Positions 30,937-39,458 of a stretch of DNA of 64,000 nucleotides are shown piece after piece. The notes below the pieces were generated by a model, which saw only the letters and a list, made by a program, of their open reading frames with translations, ran no database searches and was not told the DNA's origin. Position numbers and translations under genes: made by a program. The stretch covers positions 23,803 to 87,802 of the forward strand of contig NZ_ANAH02000072.1 in assembly GCF_000335475.2 (NCBI RefSeq). Direction: 5' to 3'. Source of the DNA: Cystobacter fuscus DSM 2262 (GTDB lineage: Bacteria > Myxococcota > Myxococcia > Myxococcales > Myxococcaceae). Position 1 is the stretch's first letter. Every line of letters starts with the position of its first letter.

Positions 30937-33819
30937 TCACCCGCGTGTGGCGGCCGTCGTGGCGCGGGGCATCCAGACGGTGAAGGTGGTGCCCTGGTCG
31001 ACCACCGACTGGACGGAGACCTCGCCGCCATGGGCCTTGAGGATGCGCCGCACCGTCGCCAGTCCGATGCCGTGACCGGAGGCCGTGGCGCCCGGAGCCC
31101 GGTAGAAGGGCTCGAAGATGCGCGGGAGCGCCGCGGCGGAAATGCCGGGGCCGGTGTCGCGCACCGTCAGCACGCAGCCGGCTCCCTCCGCGCGGGCCGT
31201 CACCTCCACCCGCCGCTCGGGACGCCCCTCCATGAACTTGAAGGCATTGGTCAGCAGGTTGGCGAGCACCACGTAGAGCAGGCCGCGCGGGAGTGTCACG
31301 TGCACGTCCTCCACGTCCTGGAGCTCCAGCACCGCGCCCACCCGGGTGCGTGCTCCGCTCAGGTCCTCCGCCACGTCGTCGGCGACGGCCCGGACGGACA
31401 CCGCGCCGTGTGAGGCCTTCGCCGCGCTTCCCGCCTGGGAGAACGTCAGCATGCCGTCCAGCAGGTTGTAGGCCCGGCGGGTGATGCGCTCGAGGCGCTC
31501 GCCGGCCCACCGGGCCCGCTCGTCCGACGAGTCACGTATCCGCTCGCTCAGCATCGACAGGGGAGCGAGGAGGTTGCGCAGGTCGTGGGCGATGCGTCCC
31601 GCGAAGGCGTCGAGATCCGAGCGTGCGCGCTCCGTCTTCAGGGCTCCTTCCACGCGCGCGAGCAGCTCGCGGGCGGAGAAGGGTTTCACCAGGTAGTCGC
31701 TCGCGCCCGCCGCGAGTCCTTCCACGATGGCCTCCTGCCCGGCGCGCGCCGACAGGAGGATGACGGGCGTATGGGAGGTGGGTGCATGGTCCTTCAACGC
31801 GCGCAACAGCTCGAAGCCATCCAGGCCCGGCATCATCACGTCCGACAACACCAGCTCGGGCGGCCGCGCGCGGGCTCGCTCCAGGGCCGCCTGTCCGTCC
31901 GCCACCGCCTCCACCGTGTAGCCCGCTTCCTCCAACAGGCGTCGCAGGTGGGCGCGCATGTCCGCGTTGTCCTCGGCGAGCAGCACGTGGGCGAGCCCCG
32001 CTCGGGGGCCACTCGAGGGCGCCGGGGGGGACTCCAGCCACCCCTCGGCCTCCTGGACGAAGGCGCGTGCGAGGGGGCCCGGCGGGGTGGAGACCTCGCC
32101 CGGCTCCAGGCGCGCGGGCAGGGTGACGAAGAAGGTGCTGCCCTGGCCCGGGGTGCTCTCCGCGCGAACCTCGCCACCGTGCATCCGCGCCAGCTCGCGC
32201 ACCAGCGCGAGCCCGATGCCACTGCCCTCCACGCTGCGGCCCCGCGTGCCCTTCACCCGGTGGAAGCGCTCGAAGAGGCGCGGCAGCTCGGCCTCGGGAA
32301 TGCCCGTGCCGGTGTCCGCCACCGCCAGCTCCACCCGGCCCTCGCTCCAGCGCAGCGAGACGCGGACCTCGCCCGCGAAGGTGAACTTGAAGGCATTGGA
32401 GACGAGGTTGAGCACGATCTTCTCCCACGCCTCCCGGTCCACCCGCATGAGCCCGGGCAGGGGCGGACAGTCGATCACCAGTCGCACCCCCGCCTTCTGG
32501 AAGGCGGCCTCGAAGGTGCTGGCGCACCCGGCCGTCAGCGCGGACAGGTCCGTGGGCTCCAGGGCGGCGTGCATCCGCCGCGCGTCCATCCGGCTGAAGT
32601 CCAGCACCATGCCCACGAGCTTCAAGAGCCGCCGCGCGCCCCGCCAGGCCAGGTCCACGCGCTCGCGCTGGGTGCCGGTCAGGCTCTGCGCGGTGTCCGC
32701 GAGCGCGTCTTCCAGCGGGCCCATCAGCAGGGTGAGCGGCGTGCGCAACTCGTGGCTGACGTTGCTGAAGAAGGCCGTCTTGCTCCGGTCCAGCTCCGCC
32801 GCGGCGTCCGCCTGCCGCCGCTCCTCCTCGGCCCGGCGCGCGCGGGCCAGTGCCGTGGTCACCTGTCCGGCCACAAGGGAGAGGAAGGAGCGGTAGTCGG
32901 CATCCAGCGGGCGGCGCGGGCTGATTCCCACCACGAGCACTCCGGCGGACGCCTCGCTCGCCTCTCCGAGCGGGAGCACCAGCGCGTACCGGGGTGTTTC
33001 CGGCCAGGGGCCACCCGGTAGGGCTCCCGCGCGCGCTTCCACGTCCTCGAGCGTGAGCGGCTCACCCGAGCGGGCCACGAGCGCCAGGGGCCAGACAGGC
33101 TCCGTCCCGGAGCCCGCGTCCTCCGGCACCACCTCGGGCGCGGCGGGACTCGTCTCCTCCAGTCCCACGAGCGCCGCCCGGCGCAGGATGCCCCCGTCGC
33201 GTAGGTAGAAGAGCGCGAAGGGCACGTCGTGGCGGTAGTCCTCCAACACGCGCGCCGCCCGCTGGCAGGCCTCCCAGGTGCTCGGGGGATTCTCGCAGGC
33301 CTCGCCCAACGCCTTGAGCGCGCGCAGCCGGCGCCCGCCCAGCACCTGGGCCGTGGTCTCCGTCACCGCGAGGAAGATGCCGTTGATGCCTCCCGACTCG
33401 TCGCGGATGGGGCTGTGAGAGAGCGTGAAGTACGCCTCCTCGACGAAGCCGTGACGGTTGGGCAGGAAGAGCTGATCCGTGTACCAGGTGGCCTCGCCCG
33501 CGAGCACCCGCTCGAACATCGGCTCGAGCACGTCCCAGATTTCCGACCACCAGGGGTAGGCGGCCTGTCCCAGGGCGCCGGGGTGCTTGGAGCCGAGGCT
33601 CGGCGCGTAGGCGTCGTTGTAGAACTGGGTGAGCTCCTTCCCCCAGTGGATCATCATGGGAAAGCGCGAGTTGAGGAGGATGGAGACCGCGGTGCGCAGC
33701 GACTGGGGCCAGCCCTCCACGGGTCCCACGGCCGTGTGGGACCAATCGAGTGCCCGCATGCGCGCGCCCATCTCACCGCCGCCCGCGAGGACCTCCTGGG
33801 GATTCGTCCGGCTCGTCAT
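30937..33819 (-). CDS. Hybrid histidine kinase with two kinase cores (HK-REC-HK)
   Basis: 960 residues from the ATG at 33819, with GGAAGGAGA upstream. Residues ~20-160 form a PAS-like sensor ('GWPQSLRTAVSILLNSRFP', 'FYNDAYAPSLGSKHP'); ~170-330 is GAF-like. The first kinase core has His356 in 'NVSHELRTPL', then 'NLVSNAFKF', 'DTGTGIP' and 'GSGIGLALV'. A receiver follows with Asp660 in 'LVLSDVMMPG' and Lys712 in 'DYLVKPF'. A second kinase core ends the protein: His745 in 'RIAHDLRNLLAPL', ATPase motifs 'NLLTNAFKF', 'DTGPGIS', 'GHGIGLATV'. No membrane segment. The layout suggests an internal relay in which the receiver controls the second kinase. No dedicated regulator gene is adjacent on this strand. 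Confidence 0.9.
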   Translation of the reverse strand: MTSRTNPQEVLAGGGEMGARMRALDWSHTAVGPVEGWPQSLRTAVSILLNSRFPMMIHWGKELTQFYNDAYAPSLGSKHPGALGQAAYPWWSEIWDVLEPMFERVLAGEATWYTDQLFLPNRHGFVEEAYFTLSHSPIRDESGGINGIFLAVTETTAQVLGGRRLRALKALGEACENPPSTWEACQRAARVLEDYRHDVPFALFYLRDGGILRRAALVGLEETSPAAPEVVPEDAGSGTEPVWPLALVARSGEPLTLEDVEARAGALPGGPWPETPRYALVLPLGEASEASAGVLVVGISPRRPLDADYRSFLSLVAGQVTTALARARRAEEERRQADAAAELDRSKTAFFSNVSHELRTPLTLLMGPLEDALADTAQSLTGTQRERVDLAWRGARRLLKLVGMVLDFSRMDARRMHAALEPTDLSALTAGCASTFEAAFQKAGVRLVIDCPPLPGLMRVDREAWEKIVLNLVSNAFKFTFAGEVRVSLRWSEGRVELAVADTGTGIPEAELPRLFERFHRVKGTRGRSVEGSGIGLALVRELARMHGGEVRAESTPGQGSTFFVTLPARLEPGEVSTPPGPLARAFVQEAEGWLESPPAPSSGPRAGLAHVLLAEDNADMRAHLRRLLEEAGYTVEAVADGQAALERARARPPELVLSDVMMPGLDGFELLRALKDHAPTSHTPVILLSARAGQEAIVEGLAAGASDYLVKPFSARELLARVEGALKTERARSDLDAFAGRIAHDLRNLLAPLSMLSERIRDSSDERARWAGERLERITRRAYNLLDGMLTFSQAGSAAKASHGAVSVRAVADDVAEDLSGARTRVGAVLELQDVEDVHVTLPRGLLYVVLANLLTNAFKFMEGRPERRVEVTARAEGAGCVLTVRDTGPGISAAALPRIFEPFYRAPGATASGHGIGLATVRRILKAHGGEVSVQSVVDQGTTFTVWMPRATTAATRG

Positions 33820-34693
33820 TCCCACGTCTCCTTCCGTGTCCGCCGGGAGGTGTATGACATGGCGGACCGTGGAGGTGCTGCTCGGTTGGAGTGCCCGGCT
33901 GGTGCCCAGGGGAGGCACCCGGGCCCGGGCCGGAGCCCATGTCTCAGTCTCAACGGAAGGCCCGGAAGTGTTCGTTCTCCTCCAGTGGGGACTCCCGCGA
34001 ATGGAGTGGGCGTGGCACCGGGGCCCGCGGTGGGGGCGCGCGATGGGCCCGGGTAAGGGGCCGCGCTCGCTCAGCTGGTTCTTTGACTTGGCCCAGCGGG
34101 CGACGCCGTGCTTTGTGATTGTGTTTCAACACGATGGATGTGAATTCATCCTCCTCCGTGGTGGGGCGGTAGGCGTGACGATCATGTCTGTGCATGCGGA
34201 AATGCATCCTGGAGCCGACTTTGTTCCTTGGCTACCACGGCATCGGGGGACCCACGTCGGCGCACAACGTACGCCCATCCTGGAAGTCGCCAGCCGCTCG
34301 CGGACGCGGACCCGTGGCAACCGCGATGTGCTTTATAGGAGCTGCAATCATAACAATATTGAAAACGGGGTACTCGCCGCATATAAGGAAAATGGATTAA
34401 AGCTGATTTTTCTTGATTGTACGAGAATTGCGGAAATGGACCAACGCCTGCTGCTGTCCTGCCCGGCCCCCGTCGGCCCCGAGCCGAGCCCTCGCACAGG
34501 GGGCGAGCCTCTCTCCGTGCCTTCCCGTGGGTCAGGGTCCGTCCTGCCATGATGCCTGCCATTTGTTTCGACCATGAAACACTGGCATCCGGCGATTGTC
34601 GTGGCTGGGCTCAACATCAACCACCGGTCCAATCCACCCGCGGCGCCCGCTCCTCATGGCGGTGCGCACCGGGTCGGTTCATGGTGAACCGCC
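33820..34693. other. Long intergenic region, no supported gene
   Basis: 874 bp between the divergent HK-REC-HK gene and the OmpR-type regulator. Short frames exist on both strands, but none has a convincing start, codon bias or homology. The stretch about 34325-34435 is unusually AT-rich for this genome (it contains ATAACAATATTGAAAA and ATATAAGGAAAA). It could be a promoter region, a small-RNA locus or foreign DNA. Confidence 0.5.
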
Positions 34694-35383
34694 TTGAAGC
34701 TCCTGCTCGTCGAAGATGAAGAGAAGATGGTGGGCCTGCTGAAGCAGGGCCTGGAAGAAGAGGGACACGAGATCCGCGTCTGCACCAGCGGCCGAACCAC
34801 CCCGAGCCAGGATGAGCTCGAGCACTTCGACGTCATCCTCCTGGACTGGTCCCTGCCGGGCCTGGACGGCGTCTCCGTCCTGCGCCAGTGGCGCGAGGCG
34901 GGCCTGCAGACGCCGGTGTTGATGTTGACGGCCCGGGGCACGACCGGGGAGAAGGTCATCGGGCTGCGGGCCGGGGCGGACGACTACCTGGTGAAGCCCT
35001 TCGACTTCGACGAGCTGCTGGCGCGGGTGGAGGCCCTGCGCCGCCGGGGTGAGCAGCAGGGCGGACCGGTGCGGATGGGCTCGGTGTTGTTGGATCCCCG
35101 CCGCCGGGTGTTGCGCCGGGGGCTCCAGGAGGAGTCGCTCACCGCGCGTGAGTTCTCCCTGATCTCCTCGCTGGCGCGCCAGCAGGGCACGCCCCAGGTG
35201 CGCGCGAGGCTGATGGCGCAGGCCTGGGGTCCGGACTTCGAGGGCAGCCCCAACGTGCTGGAGGTGTACGTGGGCTATCTGCGCACGAAGCTGGAGCGGC
35301 TGGGCGCCAAGGACGTTTCCATCCGCGCGGTGCGGGGCGTGGGTTACACCCTGCTCGTCGAGCAGGGGCCTCGCGAGCCATGA
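34694..35383 (+). CDS. OmpR-family response regulator
   Basis: 229 residues, with a TTG start; no ATG or GTG lies in frame before the receiver domain. The receiver (1-118) has 'LVEDEEK', phospho-Asp in 'VILLDWSLPG', Thr in 'VLMLTARG' and Lys in 'DYLVKPFDF'. The winged-helix output domain (about 130-222) ends with 'VEVYVGYLR'-type recognition and 'IRAVRGVGYTL', the hallmark of the family. Its stop overlaps the ATG of the sensor kinase gene (ATGA), so the two are a cognate pair. Regulated genes are unknown. The neighbouring copper-oxidase operon converges on the kinase gene and may be a target, but nothing in the sequence proves it. Confidence 0.92.
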   Translation: MKLLLVEDEEKMVGLLKQGLEEEGHEIRVCTSGRTTPSQDELEHFDVILLDWSLPGLDGVSVLRQWREAGLQTPVLMLTARGTTGEKVIGLRAGADDYLVKPFDFDELLARVEALRRRGEQQGGPVRMGSVLLDPRRRVLRRGLQEESLTAREFSLISSLARQQGTPQVRARLMAQAWGPDFEGSPNVLEVYVGYLRTKLERLGAKDVSIRAVRGVGYTLLVEQGPREP

Positions 35384-36768
35384 CGCTCACGCGACGTCTC
35401 TGGTTGTTCGGCGTCCTGGTGCCGTGCCTGGCGTCGCTGGGAGCGCTCGTCGTCGCCGGGCAGCTCTTCCGGTATGACCTGGAGACCGCGCTGGACCATG
35501 CCCTGCTGACCCAGGCCGCAGTGGAGAGCCTCAGCGTCAACCTCTTCGAGGGCTCCGAGAAGCGGGTGAGCCTGAACATGTCCATGTACCCGCTCCTCGA
35601 GCACGTGCGGCCCTTCGCCCCACGGGGTGAACTCTTCGACCAGGATGGGCGGCTGCTGATGCAGCATCCACCCATGCCGGAGGAGGAGGCCGCCATGGTC
35701 TCGCTGAAGCCGGGCGACCCCGAGCTTCCGCCTCAGCTCTCGACCCGCGCCCTGCCGGATGGAACGCGCGAGCGCGAAGCGGTGGTGAGCGTCCGCTCGC
35801 CCCAGGGCGAGCTGTATGCACTGCGCCTGACCGCGTCGCTGGAGCAGGTGGATGACTCGGTGAGCGGCTACTACCGCAGGGCCTTCTCCGTGGCGGCGCT
35901 GCTGGCGTTGACGTTGCTGGTGCTCCAGACGTTCCTCGCCCGGCGCATGGCGTACCGGTTGAGCACCATCACCCGCCACCTGACGCGCTTGCGCGAGGGA
36001 GACTTCTCCCAGGCGCCTCCCTTGGATGGTGGCGCGGATGAGATTGGCCAGCTGCGGGAGGTGCTCGCCGAGGTCACGGACAAGTTGCGCGGTGCCCGGG
36101 ACGCGCAGGACCGGCTCATCGCGGACGCCGCCCACGAGCTGCGCACGCCGCTCTCCCTCATGCGGACCCGGATGGACCTCGCCCTGCGGCGCGAGCGGGG
36201 CGCCGAGGAGCTGCGCACCTCCTTGAGCGAGGTGCGGGGTGAGGTGGAGCGGCTGGCCATCCTGGCGGGCGAGCTGCTGGAACTGGCCGCGGTGGGACGG
36301 GGGGAGTGGGATCGCAAGAAGGCGGATTTGTCCGAGGTGGTGAGTCAGTCGGTGGAGGCGGCGCGCGCCGAGGCGGAGGTGCACGGGCTCATCATCCGCC
36401 TGGAGACCCCCGCGCGGGAGGAGTGCTGGTTCGATCCGGGCGGGGTGCGGCGGGCGGTGGACAACCTGCTGGCCAACGCCCTCAAGTTCTCCCCGAGTGG
36501 AGGGGAGATCCACGTGCGCTTGTGGCGGGAGCGGGAGTGGGTGCGCATCAGCGTGGCGGACGAGGGCCCGGGCATTCCGTTCGCGGAGAGGGAGTCGGTG
36601 TTCGCCCCCTTCCGGAGGTTGTCCGGTGCCAAGCCCGGAGCGGGGATTGGTCTGGCCATCGTCCGCGAGGTGGCGCGGCGGCACGGAGGCCACGCCTGGG
36701 TGGAGCCGCGCCCGGAGCGGGGGACGGAGCTGGTGTTGGAGCTGCCCACGCGGCCCCAGCCCGCTTGA
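35380..36768 (+). CDS. Membrane sensor histidine kinase
   Basis: 462 residues. Two membrane segments (about 7-29 and 166-186) flank a ~135-residue periplasmic sensor. A HAMP linker follows ('ARRMAYRLSTITRHLTRL'), then the phospho-acceptor His in 'DAAHELRTPLSL'. The ATPase domain has 'NLLANALKFSPSGG', 'DEGPGIPFAERE' and 'GAGIGLAIV'. Classic EnvZ/CpxA-like architecture, cognate to the regulator whose stop overlaps its start. The periplasmic domain gives no recognisable ligand motif; metal-sensing kinases of this class are known, but no His/Met/Cys cluster is seen. Its stop is one base from the end of the convergent copper-oxidase operon. Confidence 0.92.
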   Translation: MTLTRRLWLFGVLVPCLASLGALVVAGQLFRYDLETALDHALLTQAAVESLSVNLFEGSEKRVSLNMSMYPLLEHVRPFAPRGELFDQDGRLLMQHPPMPEEEAAMVSLKPGDPELPPQLSTRALPDGTREREAVVSVRSPQGELYALRLTASLEQVDDSVSGYYRRAFSVAALLALTLLVLQTFLARRMAYRLSTITRHLTRLREGDFSQAPPLDGGADEIGQLREVLAEVTDKLRGARDAQDRLIADAAHELRTPLSLMRTRMDLALRRERGAEELRTSLSEVRGEVERLAILAGELLELAAVGRGEWDRKKADLSEVVSQSVEAARAEAEVHGLIIRLETPAREECWFDPGGVRRAVDNLLANALKFSPSGGEIHVRLWREREWVRISVADEGPGIPFAERESVFAPFRRLSGAKPGAGIGLAIVREVARRHGGHAWVEPRPERGTELVLELPTRPQPA

Positions 36769-36769
36769 G

Positions 36770-38389
36770 CTACGGGGAGAGTGGAATCCAGGCGGAGGCT
36801 GCCTCCAGCCGGCCACTCACCGCGTCCAGACGGACGAGCTGGGCGCCCTGCACGCCCACGCGGCGGTTCACCCCGAACGTCACCGGGGGGGTCACCCCGG
36901 TCTCGAAGTCCCGCAGCTCCTCCAGCCGGAGCATCAGGTCCGCGCGCGTCACGTCCGCGCCCGAGCGACGCAAGGCCTCCACCAGCACACGCGACGCCGC
37001 GTACGCGCCGAGCTGGAAGGCCACGTGGCGTGGACGCAGTTGGTGGCGCTCGAGGAAGGCGGCGAAGGCGCGCAGGTGCTCCTCGCGCGCGTTCACTCCC
37101 GGTGGGTAGACGAAGAAGACGGGGAGCGGGCCGCCCGTCACCGCCGAGGGCTCGGCCAGTCGGGCCGGGGCGTACACGCGCGTCTCCAGCTTCCAGGACT
37201 CCAACGTCTCCAGCAGCGCCTTCAGCCCCGCGGGAGGGCCGGCATAGAGGATGGCGGGAGGCGGCGTCTGGCGCAGGCGCTGGAGCGCTCCGGGCTCGGC
37301 GGTTCCATCCCTCGAGGGCACCTCCACGGGGGCGGGCAGCTCGCGCCGCCGGGCCTCCTCGCGCGCCGCGCGGGCCCAGGCGAGGCCCGCGGCGTCTTCC
37401 GTCCGCACCACCGCCAGGGCGTGGTGGCGCAGCAGGTGCTCCTCCTCTCGCGCCAGGTGTTGCACCACCAGGCGGGCCTGGGTGGGTTCCTCGGGGTAGA
37501 GGAAGAAGATGGGGCTGTCGCTGCCCGCGGCCTGCTCGCCGATCGCGATGGGGAGCACCAGGGGAATCCCTTCGCGCCGCAGCAAGGCATCCGAGGGGGG
37601 CGAGCCCTCGCGCGGATTGCCCACCAGGGCGAGCACTCCCCGCTCCAGCAACCGCGTGGTGGCGTCCGGTCCTCCCGGGGCGGGTGCCGGCCCATGCGGC
37701 GCCGAGTCGTCCTCCACCACCAGCTCCAGGCGCCGCCGGAAGATGCCTCCCTCCGCGTTCACCTCCTCGAAGGCGGCCCGCAGCACCTGGGCCACGTCCT
37801 GTCCGGCCTCGCCCAACCGCCCCTCGAGGGGCAGCGCCGCGCCCACCGTGAGGGTGGTGGGGGTGATGCCGGGGTCGGGGGTCTCGCCCAGCTTCTCCAG
37901 GTAGGCGAGCAGCTCCTCGCGCTCGGCCCACCCGAGCACGTAGCGCGGCATCGTCGTCCCCAGGGGACGGCCGCTGGCGGAGAGGCCCTCGGTGATGGCG
38001 CGCAGCAGGGTGTCGCGTCCATACGCGGGGCGCGAGCGATCCTCCACGTCCACGGAGGCGCGCGGACGCGGATGCCGCAGGGCCTCGGGGCGGATGTCCG
38101 GCACGTCCACGCCGCCTTCCTGGCTGCCGCGCCCGGACGGCGTGTGACAGCGCGCGCACGCGGCCACGGAACCGCTCAGCTCTATCCGCTCGGGCCCGAG
38201 CAGGCCCACGAGCGGGGTGTCCCGGGCGCTCATGCCGCGCTGGAAGAGACTCCGTCCCCTCCTGGCCTCCTCCGCATCCCAGGGCGCGGGGGGCGCCTCC
38301 TTGCGGCAGGCGGCTCCCAGCAGCACCGACAACCCCACCACGAACACCCCGTGGAGTGTCCTGCCTCGCGGGCCCCTACCGGGGATCAT
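36770..38389 (-). CDS. Cytochrome c - ABC periplasmic-binding fusion lipoprotein
   Basis: 539 residues. A lipoprotein signal has lipobox 'LLGAAC' (Cys28). Residues ~40-170 form a class I cytochrome c-like domain: heme motif CARCH at 78-82 and a likely axial Met147 in 'TTMPRY'. From ~175 the protein is a type I periplasmic binding fold, as in branched-chain amino acid or amide receptors: 'TLTVGAALPLEGRLG', then 'AFEEVNAEGGIFRRRLELVVEDD'. No ABC transporter genes accompany it. Last gene of the putative oxidase operon; its start overlaps the stop of the SCO gene by 14 bp. I infer a ligand-gated or docking electron carrier for the oxidase system. Confidence 0.8.
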   Translation of the reverse strand: MIPGRGPRGRTLHGVFVVGLSVLLGAACRKEAPPAPWDAEEARRGRSLFQRGMSARDTPLVGLLGPERIELSGSVAACARCHTPSGRGSQEGGVDVPDIRPEALRHPRPRASVDVEDRSRPAYGRDTLLRAITEGLSASGRPLGTTMPRYVLGWAEREELLAYLEKLGETPDPGITPTTLTVGAALPLEGRLGEAGQDVAQVLRAAFEEVNAEGGIFRRRLELVVEDDSAPHGPAPAPGGPDATTRLLERGVLALVGNPREGSPPSDALLRREGIPLVLPIAIGEQAAGSDSPIFFLYPEEPTQARLVVQHLAREEEHLLRHHALAVVRTEDAAGLAWARAAREEARRRELPAPVEVPSRDGTAEPGALQRLRQTPPPAILYAGPPAGLKALLETLESWKLETRVYAPARLAEPSAVTGGPLPVFFVYPPGVNAREEHLRAFAAFLERHQLRPRHVAFQLGAYAASRVLVEALRRSGADVTRADLMLRLEELRDFETGVTPPVTFGVNRRVGVQGAQLVRLDAVSGRLEAASAWIPLSP

Positions 38390-39458
38390 CCAGGTGCTCC
38401 ACGGTGTAGACGAGGTGATCGACGTCCGACATGGCGGCGGCCTTCACCCACATGCCCGTGGCGGCGTCACCGATGAGCAGGGTGGAGCTGTGGGTGCCAG
38501 GCTCGTCCGTGTAGCCACCGAGCTTCTTGAGCACGAGGGAGACGTTCTCGGGGGCGCCGGTGAGGAAGTACCAGCCGGGCCCCACGTCGAACTTCTTCGC
38601 GAAGCGCGCCAGCGTCTCCGGGGTGTCGTTGGCGGGGTCCACGGAGAGGGTGATCATGGTGATGTCCTTGCCCACGCGGCCGCCGAGCTTCTTCTGGACC
38701 TCGGCGAGGTGCCTCGTCATGGGGGAGCAGATGCCCTGGCACGAGGTGAAGGCGAAGTTGATGAGCACCTTCCGGCCGCGGATGAGATCCTCGTAGAAGC
38801 GGTGCGTCTTGCCATGCTGGTCCACCAGCTCGGTGTTGGTGAAGTAGCGGGCGGAGGCGGGATCGAGCTCGGGGGGAGGAGCGGAGGCGGCGCGGACCTC
38901 GCGAATGCCCTCGAGGATGGCGGAGGCCGAGCCGAGGCCCTCCACGCGCAGCCACTTGTCCGCCGTGGCATTGCCCACGAGCACGAAGGGCCGGTGGGCC
39001 TCCTTGTCCGAGGTGTAGCCGCCCAGCGCCACCAGGGCCTCCTTCACCCGGGCCGGCTCGCCGGTGAGGAAGGACCAGCGGGGCCCGGGGGCGAAGGGCG
39101 CGGCGAATTGGGCGAGGCGCTCGGGCGTGTCATTGGCCACGTCCAGGGTGATGGAGATGAAGCGCACGGGGCTGTCGGGCCCCAACTCCTTGCTCACTCG
39201 CGACAGGGTGGCCGTCATCGGCGAGCAGATGGTCTTGCAGCGGGTGAAGATGAAGTTGATGGCCACGGTCTGGCCACGGACGAGGTCGGACCACAGCCGC
39301 ACCTGCTGGCCGTGCTGATCCACCAGGGGGACGTCGGGCACCTGGAGGTGGAGGAAGCGCGCGTCTGGAGTGGGGACCCGTGCCGTGTCCTGTGCGAGCG
39401 CCGGAGTGGTGAGCAGCAGCAGGGCCAGGGCCAGGGCCTGGAGGAGGGTGTTCTTCAT
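38376..39458 (-). CDS. Tandem-SCO copper chaperone/thioredoxin-like protein
   Basis: 360 residues with a cleavable signal peptide (to about residue 22). Two full SCO1/SenC domains lie in tandem. Domain 1 has the copper cysteines in 'TRCKTIC' (C74, C78) and His155. Domain 2 has 'TSCQGIC' (C240, C244) and His323. Each repeats the order 'LVDQHG', 'CxxxCSPMT', 'ANDTPE', 'FLTG'. SCO proteins deliver copper to CuA or act as thiol-disulfide reductases in the periplasm. Fused pairs are uncommon. The start overlaps the stop of the YVTN gene (ATGA). With a giant multicopper oxidase first in the operon, copper loading of that oxidase is the likeliest job. The ATG at 39458 was chosen because the signal peptide begins there. 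Confidence 0.88.
   Translation of the reverse strand: MKNTLLQALALALLLLTTPALAQDTARVPTPDARFLHLQVPDVPLVDQHGQQVRLWSDLVRGQTVAINFIFTRCKTICSPMTATLSRVSKELGPDSPVRFISITLDVANDTPERLAQFAAPFAPGPRWSFLTGEPARVKEALVALGGYTSDKEAHRPFVLVGNATADKWLRVEGLGSASAILEGIREVRAASAPPPELDPASARYFTNTELVDQHGKTHRFYEDLIRGRKVLINFAFTSCQGICSPMTRHLAEVQKKLGGRVGKDITMITLSVDPANDTPETLARFAKKFDVGPGWYFLTGAPENVSLVLKKLGGYTDEPGTHSSTLLIGDAATGMWVKAAAMSDVDHLVYTVEHLDDPR

Noticed and set aside
33629..34552. 307-codon plus-strand frame between kinase and regulator genes
   Set aside because: Its first third is antisense to the HK-REC-HK gene, and the rest has no ribosome site, domain or steady codon bias.
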